Source: JAAYEV01 sp964508195 (GTDB lineage Bacteria; Bacillota; Clostridia; Ch29). Taken from it: 24,698 nt of DNA. Location: contig CAZDSH010000018.1 in the NCBI GenBank assembly GCA_964508195.1, positions 1 to 24,698 of the forward strand, given 5' to 3'. Shown one piece after another: positions 6,726-14,662 of this stretch (positions are counted from its first letter, which is position 1; each line of letters begins with the position of its first letter). The position numbers were made by a program, and so were the translations under genes. The notes beneath the pieces are model-generated. The model was given only the letters and a program-made list of their open reading frames with translations, ran no database searches and had not been told where the DNA came from.

Positions 6726-7889
6726 TTGATACGTTTGGAGAATGTGGAAAAGAAATATCCGCATACGGAGAGGGCCGCGGTTAACGGCCTGTCAATGGAG
6801 ATAGAAAGGGGAGAAGTATGCGTTTTTGTCGGGCCGTCAGGTTGCGGGAAGACTACTACGCTTAAGATGATCAATTCATTAATTGGTCCGACAAGGGGCA
6901 ATATCTATATTAACGGTGAGGATATTCAAACCCAAAACCCAGACAAATTGAGGCAAAATGTCGGCTATGTCATACAGCAGGTCGGGTTGTTTCCGCACAT
7001 GACAGTACTAAATAATATAGCCACGGTTCCCAGACTGCTAGGCTGGGACGAAAAAAGGATAAAGGCTAGGGTCGATGAACTGCTAGAACTAGTCGGCCTT
7101 GACCCCGATGAAAATAGGGATAAATACCCTAAGGCCCTATCCGGCGGCCAAAAACAGCGGGTAGGCGTAGCTAGGGCGATGGCCGGCGATCCGCCGATAA
7201 TGCTTATGGATGAACCCTTTGGTGCCGTTGACCCTATTGTAAGAGGGCAGCTACAGAACGAATTTTTGCGCCTTCAAAAGAAAATAAAAAAGACTATATG
7301 TTTTGTTACTCACGATATAGATGAAGCCATTAAAATGGGGGATAAAATAGCCATCATGAACGATGGCGAACTCGTACAGTACGATACACCGGAAAATATA
7401 TTGTTTGCACCGGCTAATACCTTCGTTAAGGAGTTCGTAGGTTTCGATAGGGCGTTAAAGGTACTGAATTTGTTAAGCGTAGGCACTATTATGGATAAAG
7501 AAACCGTTACCGTAAGGAACGATGACAGCATAGAGAGAATATTAAAAAAACTAACAAAACATAATATCAGCTTTATTATAGTGATCGATGCAAAGCAAAG
7601 GGTGCAGGGTTATGTAAACAAGCAGGAGCTACGGGCTAATTCCTATGGCGCATGGCAACACAGGATCAGAAAATTCTCCGCTACCCTGCCCCTGCGGGCA
7701 ACCCTTAAGGATGCCCTTTCGGAAATGTTGCAACACGGCGTGGCCGTTATACCTATTATAAATGATGACAATGTGTTTGAGGGTGTCGTATCAATGAAGG
7801 ATCTGCGTTCGTATATAGGGGATGCCTATGAAACCGAAGAAAATGATGACATTCCAGATATAAAAGTTACGGGAAGGCGTGGTGCGTAA
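6726..7889 (+). CDS. opuCA: Compatible-solute ABC transporter ATPase with CBS domains (OpuCA/ProV type)
   Basis: This is the cytoplasmic ATPase of an osmoprotectant importer of the glycine betaine/carnitine/choline class. In its 387 residues, the ABC domain spans ~1-240, with Walker A GPSGCGKTT (36-44), Q-loop YVIQQVGLFPHMTV, signature LSGGQKQRVGVARAM and Walker B IMLMDEPFGAVDP. Two CBS motifs occupy ~255-375 (VGTIMDKETVTVRNDDS... and ...VAVIPIINDDNVFEGVVSMKDL), the module that senses ionic strength or nucleotides in OpuA/OpuC ATPases. The start is TTG, chosen because GGGAGGAG ends 7 nt upstream and the protein begins directly with the family motif MIRLENVEKKYP. It is the first gene of opuCA-permease-permease-receptor, preceded by the long leader with a terminator. 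Confidence 0.92.
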   Translation: MIRLENVEKKYPHTERAAVNGLSMEIERGEVCVFVGPSGCGKTTTLKMINSLIGPTRGNIYINGEDIQTQNPDKLRQNVGYVIQQVGLFPHMTVLNNIATVPRLLGWDEKRIKARVDELLELVGLDPDENRDKYPKALSGGQKQRVGVARAMAGDPPIMLMDEPFGAVDPIVRGQLQNEFLRLQKKIKKTICFVTHDIDEAIKMGDKIAIMNDGELVQYDTPENILFAPANTFVKEFVGFDRALKVLNLLSVGTIMDKETVTVRNDDSIERILKKLTKHNISFIIVIDAKQRVQGYVNKQELRANSYGAWQHRIRKFSATLPLRATLKDALSEMLQHGVAVIPIINDDNVFEGVVSMKDLRSYIGDAYETEENDDIPDIKVTGRRGA

Positions 7890-7892
7890 ACC

Positions 7893-8579
7893 GTGGATGT
7901 TATAAGGTATATCACTAAACAGTGGGATAAGATATTTGTTTACACGATGAACCACTCAAAACTTATATTGATAAGTATATTATTTTCGCTTGCCCTATGG
8001 ATATCCGTAGGGGTTGCCGTAAGGAACAGGAGTAAAACCGCGGGGGCTATCCTAGGCGTCGGCAGCTTTATAATGTCCGTGCCAAGTATATCCCTTTACG
8101 GTATCTTAATGGTAATCCCCGGTTTAGGGCTTAGCCATAGAAGTGCTGTTATCGGATTAGTGCTGTATTCGATGCTTCCAATAGTAAGGAATGTATACAT
8201 GGCGCTGAACAATATAGATCCCTTTATTATAGAGGCGGCTAGGGGTATGGGCATGAAACCATGGCAGATTCTATGGAAGGTGCAGCTCCCTATGGGCCTT
8301 CCTATAATATTTGCCGGTATAAGGGTTGCCCTGGTTATGATGGTAGGTACGGCTACCCTTGCGGTATATATCGGCGAACAAAACCTAGGGAGGCTACTTA
8401 CCTACGGTATAGAGAGATCCCGGGCGGATATGATCCTAAGCGGTGCCATTATAGTTTCATTGATCGCTGTGTTGGTAGATAGTATCATGGGTGTTTTGCA
8501 AAGGCAATTAGTTTCCCCCGGTATAAGGGAGGATGCTGATAAATCTGTTTCCGATAGGGTGGGATACGATGGAATTTGA
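7893..8579 (+). CDS. opuCB: Compatible-solute ABC transporter permease (OpuCB type)
   Basis: This is a membrane permease of the Opu importer. It has 228 residues with about six hydrophobic segments. The binding-protein-dependent transport signature is the cytoplasmic loop FIIEAARGMGMKPWQILWKVQLPMGLPIIFAGIRVAL (~110-145), which docks on the ATPase, preceded by FIMSVPSISLYGILMVIPGLGLS typical of OpuCB/OpuCD. The GTG start lies 3 nt after the opuCA stop. Its 3' end overlaps the next permease gene. The substrate is set by the receptor at 9237, so the solute is uncertain within the QAT (quaternary amine) class. Confidence 0.88.
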   Translation: MDVIRYITKQWDKIFVYTMNHSKLILISILFSLALWISVGVAVRNRSKTAGAILGVGSFIMSVPSISLYGILMVIPGLGLSHRSAVIGLVLYSMLPIVRNVYMALNNIDPFIIEAARGMGMKPWQILWKVQLPMGLPIIFAGIRVALVMMVGTATLAVYIGEQNLGRLLTYGIERSRADMILSGAIIVSLIAVLVDSIMGVLQRQLVSPGIREDADKSVSDRVGYDGI

Positions 8580-9228
8580 TTGGAATAGAGTTTTAGAGGT
8601 CCTAAGGACGAGTAAGGTGACTTTAGATGTAAAGGCTTTATTGATTCAACATTTGAAGTTGGTGAGCATTTCCCTAGGGATAGCGATATTAGTGGCATTA
8701 CCCCTGGGGATAATATTGACGAGGCCTAGGTTCAAAGGCTATTTGTCTAGGGTTATGGGTATATTAAATATCTCCCAGGGTATCCCCAGCCTCGCGGTAG
8801 TAGCCATATTTCTGCCGCTATTGGGCATAGGCACGCTACCCTCTATCGTGGCGTTATCCCTTTATGCACTGCTACCTATTGCGAGGAATACAATAGCGGG
8901 GATAAATGCAATAGATGAAAGTATAATCGAATCCGCTAGGGGTATGGGTATGCCGGCTTTTAAGGTGTTTTGGCACATCGAAATGCCCCTGGCGATGCCG
9001 GTTATTATATCCGGTATACAAACCGCCGCGGTTGTTACGGTGGGTACCGCCACTATAGCGGATTTAATAGGTGGTGGCGGATTAGGACGGCTTATATTTA
9101 CAGGGCTTAGCTTTTTTGAACCGGAACTAATATTCTTGGGCTCCGCTATAGCTGCCCTTATTGCGATAATTCTTGATCAGGCATTGGGCCTAGTTAGCAA
9201 ATTGCTTACGACTCCCAAGGGGGAGTAA
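8569..9228 (+). CDS. opuCD: Second compatible-solute ABC transporter permease (OpuCD type)
   Basis: This is a paralogue of the preceding permease, forming the second half of the heterodimeric channel. It has 219 residues from the start chosen here. It shares FIMSVPSIS-like (NISQGIPSLAVVAIFLPLLGIGTLPS) and EAA-loop sequences (SIIESARGMGMPAFKVFWHIEMPLAMPVIISGIQTAA). An in-frame ATG at 8533 would add 12 residues, but its Shine-Dalgarno (GGGAGG) abuts the codon with no spacing. The ATG at 8569 has GGGTGGGA at a normal distance and overlaps the previous gene by only 11 nt, so I prefer it. Confidence 0.87.
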   Translation: MEFDWNRVLEVLRTSKVTLDVKALLIQHLKLVSISLGIAILVALPLGIILTRPRFKGYLSRVMGILNISQGIPSLAVVAIFLPLLGIGTLPSIVALSLYALLPIARNTIAGINAIDESIIESARGMGMPAFKVFWHIEMPLAMPVIISGIQTAAVVTVGTATIADLIGGGGLGRLIFTGLSFFEPELIFLGSAIAALIAIILDQALGLVSKLLTTPKGE

Positions 9229-9236
9229 AAATAAAA

Positions 9237-10202
9237 ATGGAGGGGTTCATTATTAAAGTACATTATTTAGGTAACAAAGGAAAATTGTTGGGTATGGTTG
9301 TAAGCCTTACGCTGGTGATAGCGATGCTTGTAGGATGCGGCGGTAGCGGTAGCGGTGATACAGTCGACGGTCCGACTATTACCGTATCGTCAAAGGCATG
9401 GACGGAACAGTTCATCCTGGGAAGTATATTACTTGAGCTCCTTGAGGCAAAGGGATACCCTGTTGAGGATCAACTGGGGCTAGGCGAGACGCCTACATTG
9501 AGACCCGCTTTAAAGTCCGGTCAAATAGATATGTATTGGGAATATACCGGTTCAATACTGGTGCCGGAAATGGGCGTCGAGGATATTACAGAGGCTGAGG
9601 AAGCCTTTAACATGGTAAAGGAATGGGACAGGGAAGAAAACGATATAGAATGGCTTGACTATGCCCCGGCGAACAATACCTACACCCTTATGATGAAGGA
9701 AGAAAGGGCAAAAAGCCTAGGGATAGAGACTATTTCTGACCTGGCTAAATATATAAACGATGAGGCTGGAGACTTAGTGCTCATAACGAATATTGAGTTT
9801 TTCGAAAGGAAAGAGGACGGCGTACCCGGCGTAGAAAGCGTATACGGCTTCGAATTCGATAGGGGTAAGATGGAGTTTGTAACGACGGGGCTGACCTACG
9901 ACGCGCTCAAAAACGATAACGGCGACGTGGCTATGGGCTTTGCTACCGACGGGCGCATACCCGCCTTTGGGTTTATTAACCTTAGGGACGATAAAGGGTT
10001 TTTCCCTATATACAACCCCGCTCCGACTGTTAGGCCGGAAATAGTAGAGGCCTACCCTGAGATACCGGACATAATAAGGGAAGTATCGGAAAGGCTCGAT
10101 GATGAAACCCTTGCGGAACTGAACAAAAGGGTAGACATGGATAGGGAGGAGCCCGAGGATGTAGCCCATGATTTCTTAGTAGAGTTAGGGCTTATAGATT
10201 AA
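9237..10202 (+). CDS. opuCC: Compatible-solute-binding lipoprotein (OpuCC/ProX-like, QAT family)
   Basis: This is the extracellular receptor of the Opu importer, 321 residues. The lipoprotein signal peptide runs to the lipobox MLVGC (lipidated Cys34), then a Gly/Ser linker, then an OpuAC-type domain starting ITVSSKAWTEQFILGSILLELLEAKGY. Conserved family stretches are SGQIDMYWEYTGSIL (normally DMYPEYTG; here Trp replaces Pro) and DDKGFFPIYNPAPTVRPEIV. Aromatic residues in these segments usually cage the quaternary ammonium head of glycine betaine, choline or carnitine. The ATG has GGGGGAG 11 nt upstream, at the end of the permease gene. It is the last gene of the operon, followed by a strong terminator. 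Confidence 0.88.
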   Translation: MEGFIIKVHYLGNKGKLLGMVVSLTLVIAMLVGCGGSGSGDTVDGPTITVSSKAWTEQFILGSILLELLEAKGYPVEDQLGLGETPTLRPALKSGQIDMYWEYTGSILVPEMGVEDITEAEEAFNMVKEWDREENDIEWLDYAPANNTYTLMMKEERAKSLGIETISDLAKYINDEAGDLVLITNIEFFERKEDGVPGVESVYGFEFDRGKMEFVTTGLTYDALKNDNGDVAMGFATDGRIPAFGFINLRDDKGFFPIYNPAPTVRPEIVEAYPEIPDIIREVSERLDDETLAELNKRVDMDREEPEDVAHDFLVELGLID

Positions 10203-10224
10203 ATTAAATCTACGAAGTTTTATT

Positions 10225-10256
10225 AAAAAGGCGGGGCTTCTATGCCCCGCCTTTTT
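10225..10256 (+). terminator. Intrinsic terminator of the opu operon
   Basis: AAAAAGGCGGGGC (10225-10237) pairs perfectly with GCCCCGCCTTTTT (10244-10256) around a 6-nt loop, 22 nt after the receptor stop codon. The T-run is part of the right arm, so the hairpin is symmetric and could work on both strands. Confidence 0.92.
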
Positions 10257-10557
10257 CTTAAATATTAATAATTCTATAAAAGATACGCTAAGAGCTGTCT
10301 TTTATTGATATAATAATAAAGCACCCTCTGTTGCGCAGCATGGCGTATAGTTTATAGTATACTGTCTATAGCCGGCGCGAAGGGTTGTATAATAGAGCTT
10401 AGTGAATATTTTCTCGGATGAAACGTTGTTTTCAAAAAGTTTGAACATTATTTTAAAGGTAATATCATTAAGTTTTTAAATATCAATATGGGTAACTGAC
10501 GAGTCGGGGAACCACATCAAATCGGCTACTACCCATAATATACAAGGGAGCAAGGGT
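10257..10557 (+). other. mutS2 upstream region with leader hairpin
   Basis: This is a 301-bp non-coding stretch with no supportable reading frame. Several TATAAT-like hexamers occur (10309-10314, 10388-10393), none with a good -35 at 16-18 nt, so the mutS2 promoter is not assigned. A leader hairpin just before the gene is TATGGGTA (10487-10494) with TACCCATA (10530-10537), enclosing AGTCG/CGGCT. It lies between the likely promoter and the ribosome binding site. I do not recognise it as a known riboswitch. Confidence 0.45.
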
Positions 10558-12930
10558 ATGGCAACGGACACATTAAAAATATTGGAGTTTGACAAAATTA
10601 TAGAAAGGCTCTCCCGCATGGCCGCATCGGAGGCGGGCAAAAATAGATGCCTAGGGATAAGGCCTTCCTACAATATAGAAGAAGTAGAAAGGCTTCAACA
10701 GGAGACCGATGAATGTATAAGGGCGTTGTTTAAAAAAGGCACACCACCCCTGGCAGGTATTGTTGATTTAAGTGCGGTGCTCAAAAGAACGGAGATAGGG
10801 GGTGTCCTTGATACGGTACAGCTTTTAATGATAGCGGATCTTTTACGATGCGCAGCCAGGATGCAAAACTACATGAAAGCGCCGCGGGAGGACGGCGATG
10901 AAGGGTTTTATATACTTAAACCTATGGTACAAAGTCTTGTACCCCATGGAAATATCAGAAAGGAAATAGAAAGGTGTATAGAGGGCCCGGAGAATATAGC
11001 TGACAATGCAAGCCCCACCCTACGCAGTCTCCGAAAAGGGATAGGTGCGGTAAACGAGGAAATCAGGACTAAGCTAAACTCTATGGTTTCATCTACGGGT
11101 CTACAAAAATATTTACAGGATGCAATAGTGACTACCCGGGGAGATCGTTACGTAATACCGGTAAAACAAGAGTACAAAGGCCATGTACCCGGCATAGTAC
11201 ATGACCAGTCTTCTACCGGCGCAACGCTATTCATTGAGCCTATGGCAATAGTACAGTTAAATAATAAATTACGGGAACTGCATACAAAGGAAAAACTCGA
11301 AATAGAAAGAATACTTCATACCCTTACGCTACAGGTAAGCGAAATAATAGAGGATATCCGACATAATATGGAGACCTTGACGGAGTTGGATTCTATGTTC
11401 GCCCGGGGCAAACTGGGTCTGGAGATGGAGGGGAGCCGGCCCCTTTATAACACTTCGGGCTACATTAACCTAAAAAAGGCACGACATCCGCTAATAGCAC
11501 CGGAATCCGTAGTACCTATAGATATTCACCTGGGAAAGGATTTTGATATACTTGTGATAACGGGTCCGAACACCGGCGGTAAGACAGTTACCCTTAAGAC
11601 AGTAGGACTTATGGTACTTATGGCCCAGGCCGGACTGCAGATACCCTGTCAGGAGGGGACGGAGCTTACCGTATTCAGGGACGTGTTTGCGGACATAGGT
11701 GACGAGCAAAGTATAGAGCAAAGTTTGAGCACATTTTCATCCCATATGACCAATATCGTTGGGATATTAGAACATGCCGATAAGGGGAGCTTGGTACTGT
11801 TAGACGAGCTAGGCGCCGGTACGGATCCTACCGAGGGTGCGGCCCTGGCTATGGCAATACTGGATCATCTTCGTAGCAGAAAAATACGTGCCATTGCCAC
11901 AACCCATTATAGCGAGCTCAAACAATACGCCCTGGCTAAGGAGGGCGTAGAAAACGCAAGTGTAGAGTTTGATATTAATACCCTTAGCCCCACATACCGG
12001 CTCACTATAGGTATACCGGGCAAATCCAATGCCTTTGAGATTTCAAAACGGTTAGGCCTAAATGAAGGTCTCATTGAGAATGCTTCTATGTATATCTCAG
12101 GTGAGGATGTCAGGTTTGAAGATGTCATCGGAGATTTAGAAAGGAACAAAAAAGAAGCAGAATTAGAAAAGGAATGGGCGAAGGGTTTAAGGCGGGATAT
12201 GGAAAGGGCGAAGGCGGATTATAAGCGGAAGGTGAAGGCGTTAGAAGACAGACGTGATAAGGTCTTAGATGAGGCGAGGCTAGAAGCAAAGGGTATCCTG
12301 GAAAAGGCTAAGGTTGAATGTGAAGAGCTGATAAAGGAGCTAAGGAGCCTTGCGACGGCGGAAAGGGCTCAAAGGAATAAAAGGATCGAAAAGGTGCGAC
12401 AAAAAATGCGATGGGATATTCAAGCCTTAGAGGATGCCCTAAGTACCGGCATAAAGGAAGTGCACAGTACAAAAGTTCCAAAAAATCTTAAACCCGGCGA
12501 CCCGGTAAAGATATTAAACCTTGAACAAAGGGGTAATTTGATCGAAAAATACGATGACGGCGAAGCCCTGGTGCAAATAGGTATCATGAAGATTAAAACG
12601 AAACAAAGTAACCTAGAAAAGGTAAAGGATTGGGACGTCCCAAAACCGGTGCATAAGACCGTGAAAGCCCTATCGAAGGCCTCTACTATATCCGCCCAGG
12701 TGGATGTAAGGGGACAGGTCCTAGAGGATGCCATGATGAATGTGGACAAATACTTAGACGATGCGTACATCTCCGGGCTCAAAGAGGTGCTTATAATACA
12801 TGGCAAAGGTACCGGTGTTCTAAGGAGCGGCGTGCAACAGCTTTTGAAGTCTAATCAGCACGTGGCATCCTTTAGAATAGGTAGCTTCGGCGAGGGCGGT
12901 GATGGCGTTACTGTAGTTGAACTTAAATAG
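10558..12930 (+). CDS. mutS2: Endonuclease MutS2 (MutS-family ATPase with Smr nuclease domain)
   Basis: MutS2 lacks the mismatch-recognition domain of MutS. It acts on branched or recombination DNA and, in Bacillus, on collided ribosomes. The 790 residues are full length. Order: N-terminal core and clamp helices (~1-320), ATPase with Walker A GPNTGGKT (336-343) and Walker B VLLDELGAGTDPTEG near 417, a long charged coiled coil (~520-630), and a C-terminal Smr domain with VDVRG (715-719) and HGKGTG (748-753). The family usually has LDLRG, so the first motif is conservatively changed. The ATG follows GGGAG/AAGGGT. The gene stands alone between the opu terminator and the aminotransferase gene. 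Confidence 0.95.
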   Translation: MATDTLKILEFDKIIERLSRMAASEAGKNRCLGIRPSYNIEEVERLQQETDECIRALFKKGTPPLAGIVDLSAVLKRTEIGGVLDTVQLLMIADLLRCAARMQNYMKAPREDGDEGFYILKPMVQSLVPHGNIRKEIERCIEGPENIADNASPTLRSLRKGIGAVNEEIRTKLNSMVSSTGLQKYLQDAIVTTRGDRYVIPVKQEYKGHVPGIVHDQSSTGATLFIEPMAIVQLNNKLRELHTKEKLEIERILHTLTLQVSEIIEDIRHNMETLTELDSMFARGKLGLEMEGSRPLYNTSGYINLKKARHPLIAPESVVPIDIHLGKDFDILVITGPNTGGKTVTLKTVGLMVLMAQAGLQIPCQEGTELTVFRDVFADIGDEQSIEQSLSTFSSHMTNIVGILEHADKGSLVLLDELGAGTDPTEGAALAMAILDHLRSRKIRAIATTHYSELKQYALAKEGVENASVEFDINTLSPTYRLTIGIPGKSNAFEISKRLGLNEGLIENASMYISGEDVRFEDVIGDLERNKKEAELEKEWAKGLRRDMERAKADYKRKVKALEDRRDKVLDEARLEAKGILEKAKVECEELIKELRSLATAERAQRNKRIEKVRQKMRWDIQALEDALSTGIKEVHSTKVPKNLKPGDPVKILNLEQRGNLIEKYDDGEALVQIGIMKIKTKQSNLEKVKDWDVPKPVHKTVKALSKASTISAQVDVRGQVLEDAMMNVDKYLDDAYISGLKEVLIIHGKGTGVLRSGVQQLLKSNQHVASFRIGSFGEGGDGVTVVELK

Positions 12931-13028
12931 ACACTGTTTTGCCCTGGAGTATATGATGCCGGGCGTATTAAACAGCGGCGAAAACCGCTTATGAATAATT
13001 ATATTAAAATTTTAAAAGGAGGATTATT

Positions 13029-14174
13029 ATGAAAACTAGAAAACTGGTTATGATCCCGGGGCCAACCCCTGTAGTGAGATCCATACAGGATCAGATGGGT
13101 CGCGAAACCGTAGCCTTTGGCGATCCCGGCTTTGTAAAGGACTTTAAGGGACTTTTAGAGGATTTGAAGGCATTGTTTCGGTGTAGCGATGAAGTCTTTG
13201 TTATTGCAGGTAGCGGCACTATGGGTATGGAGATGGCTATAGCGAATGTCACTAAAAAGAGTGATAACGTACTCGTAGTATCTAATGGTTTCTTCGGGGA
13301 TAGGTTCATAGAATTAGGTAAAAGAAAGGGCCTAAACATAGACGTGATATCCAGTGAATGGGGTACAACGATTACCGTAGAACAGATAAAGGAGAAACTT
13401 AAAAGAAAGAACTACGCTGCTATGACCGTTACCCATGTGGACACTTCAACGGGGGTCCGTGCACCGGTAGCGGAGATAGGCCAAATGATGAAGGATTTTC
13501 CCGATACGATTTACATAGTCGATGGCGTCTGTGCTACCGCCGCTGAACCGGAATACGTAGACGATATGGGCATAGATATACTGTTTACCGGTACACAGAA
13601 GGCCTTTGGCGTAGCGCCGGGGCTTATGATGCTATGGGCAAATAAAAAAGCCCTGGAACGCCGCAAGGCCCTTGGAACTATCCCGGAATACTATATAGAC
13701 TTTGAAAAATGGCTTCCTATTATGAAGGATACGTCGAAGTACTATGCAACACCGGCGGTTAATATGGTATGGGCACTAAAGGAAGCCGTACGGATTATTA
13801 AAGAGGAGGGTATAGAAAACAGGTATGAAAGGCATAGAAAAAATGCTATTGCTATGCAGGCGGCTTTAGAGGCATTAGGTTTTAAAATATTAGCCGAAAA
13901 AAGTTGCAGGGCCGTTACGCTTTCTAACCTCGTATACCCCGAGGGGATTGAGGATGCGAAGTTCAGAAACCTCTTAGCCGAGGAGGGCATAGTAGTAGCC
14001 GGTGGGCTCGGCGCCTATGCGGGGAAAATGTTCCGCCTAGGGCACATGGGCAACATTGACAAACACGATCTCGTTTCAGTAATAGCTACTATAGAAAGGG
14101 CCCTTTACAGGGCAGATGTACCTGTGGAGTTTGGAAAGGGTGTAGGAGTATTGCAAGAGTATTTGTTTAAATAA
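13029..14174 (+). CDS. Class V aminotransferase, alanine-glyoxylate / serine-pyruvate type
   Basis: This is a PLP-dependent aminotransferase of fold type I, 381 residues, full length. It starts with the family signature LVMIPGPTPVVRSIQDQMGRETVAFGDPGF. Further motifs are GSGTMGMEMAIANV (phosphate-binding loop region), VTHVDTSTGVRAPV, the PLP aspartate in IVDGVCATAAEP and the Schiff-base Lys191 in GTQKAFGVAPG. Relatives use alanine or serine as amino donor with glyoxylate or pyruvate, or serve purine catabolism (PucG). The substrate cannot be decided here. GGAGG lies 7 nt before the ATG. It is 98 nt after mutS2 without an obvious terminator between them, so it may be cotranscribed. Confidence 0.88.
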   Translation: MKTRKLVMIPGPTPVVRSIQDQMGRETVAFGDPGFVKDFKGLLEDLKALFRCSDEVFVIAGSGTMGMEMAIANVTKKSDNVLVVSNGFFGDRFIELGKRKGLNIDVISSEWGTTITVEQIKEKLKRKNYAAMTVTHVDTSTGVRAPVAEIGQMMKDFPDTIYIVDGVCATAAEPEYVDDMGIDILFTGTQKAFGVAPGLMMLWANKKALERRKALGTIPEYYIDFEKWLPIMKDTSKYYATPAVNMVWALKEAVRIIKEEGIENRYERHRKNAIAMQAALEALGFKILAEKSCRAVTLSNLVYPEGIEDAKFRNLLAEEGIVVAGGLGAYAGKMFRLGHMGNIDKHDLVSVIATIERALYRADVPVEFGKGVGVLQEYLFK

Positions 14175-14181
14175 CGGGTCC

Positions 14182-14247
14182 TTGATTTTGAATCAAAGTA
14201 TTTAACCGGAGCCGGTAAAGCCCTATTGCATACGGGGTTTTACCGGC
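14182..14247 (+). terminator. Hairpins after the aminotransferase gene
   Basis: TTGATT-TTG-AATCAA (14182-14196) is followed by a larger stem, GCCGGTAAAGCCC (14211-14223) with GGGTTTTACCGGC (14235-14247), 13 bp with one G-T pair. The large stem is followed only by ATATCATTTGTT, so it is a weak intrinsic terminator or an RNA-stabilising end. Confidence 0.5.
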
Positions 14248-14351
14248 ATATCATTTGTTATAGAGATATAAACCCGTTATCGGCCGGAGTGCCGGATATG
14301 GGAACTGCCCTCGGAAACACCGGGTGCTAATTTTTTGTATCTCCGCTATAG

Positions 14352-14380
14352 TTGATTTTTTTAAAAATTTGGGCTATACT
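14352..14380 (+). promoter_or_regulatory. Sigma-A promoter of tRNA-Pro
   Basis: TTGATT (14352-14357), a 17-nt spacer and TATACT (14375-14380) form a good promoter. Transcription would start near 14387, about 20 nt before the mature 5' end of the tRNA. Confidence 0.7.
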
Positions 14381-14406
14381 TAAAAGGTAATAACAAAACA
14401 AAATAT

Positions 14407-14483
14407 CGGGGTGTGGCTCAGTTTGGTAGAGCGCTGCGTTCGGGACGCAGAGGCCGGAGGTTCAAATCCTCTCACTCCGACCA
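14407..14483 (+). tRNA. tRNA-Pro (anticodon CGG)
   Basis: This is a complete 77-nt cloverleaf with encoded CCA. The acceptor stem CGGGGTG pairs with CACTCCG (one G-T), followed by discriminator A and CCA. The D arm contains GGCTCAGTTTGGTAGAGC. The anticodon stem CTGCG/CGCAG encloses TTCGGGA, giving anticodon CGG at 14441-14443, which reads proline CCG codons. The T arm contains TTCAAAT. It is a single-tRNA transcription unit with its own promoter and terminator. Confidence 0.95.
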
Positions 14484-14487
14484 AAGG

Positions 14488-14535
14488 AAACGGGATCGGT
14501 TTTTACGAAGGTAAAGGGCGATCCTGTTTGATTTT
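14488..14535 (+). terminator. Intrinsic terminator of tRNA-Pro
   Basis: AAACGGGATCG (14488-14498) pairs with CGATCCTGTTT (14519-14529), 11 bp with one G-T, followed by GATTTTTG. It begins 5 nt after the tRNA 3' end. Confidence 0.8.
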
Positions 14536-14662
14536 TGTCCTCCTTTCTATTGCCGTTGTGCTATCCCCGGAGGGCTTCTACCATGTTTTACAGGGTGATA
14601 GGCCCTCTAGTGCATGTTACAATTTAAAAGAAATAAATAAAAGTAGTTAAGGAGGGCCTATA

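Noticed and set aside
8533..8568. Upstream ATG for the second opu permease
   Set aside because: The Shine-Dalgarno directly abuts this ATG, whereas the ATG at 8569 has correct spacing and a smaller overlap.
10495..10520. CTGACGAG resembling a hammerhead ribozyme core
   Set aside because: The matching GAAA segment and a three-helix junction with a cleavage triplet are not present in the required order.
14411..14650. 79-codon plus-strand reading frame across the tRNA
   Set aside because: It overlaps the complete tRNA-Pro gene and its terminator, and has no ribosome binding site or recognisable protein sequence.
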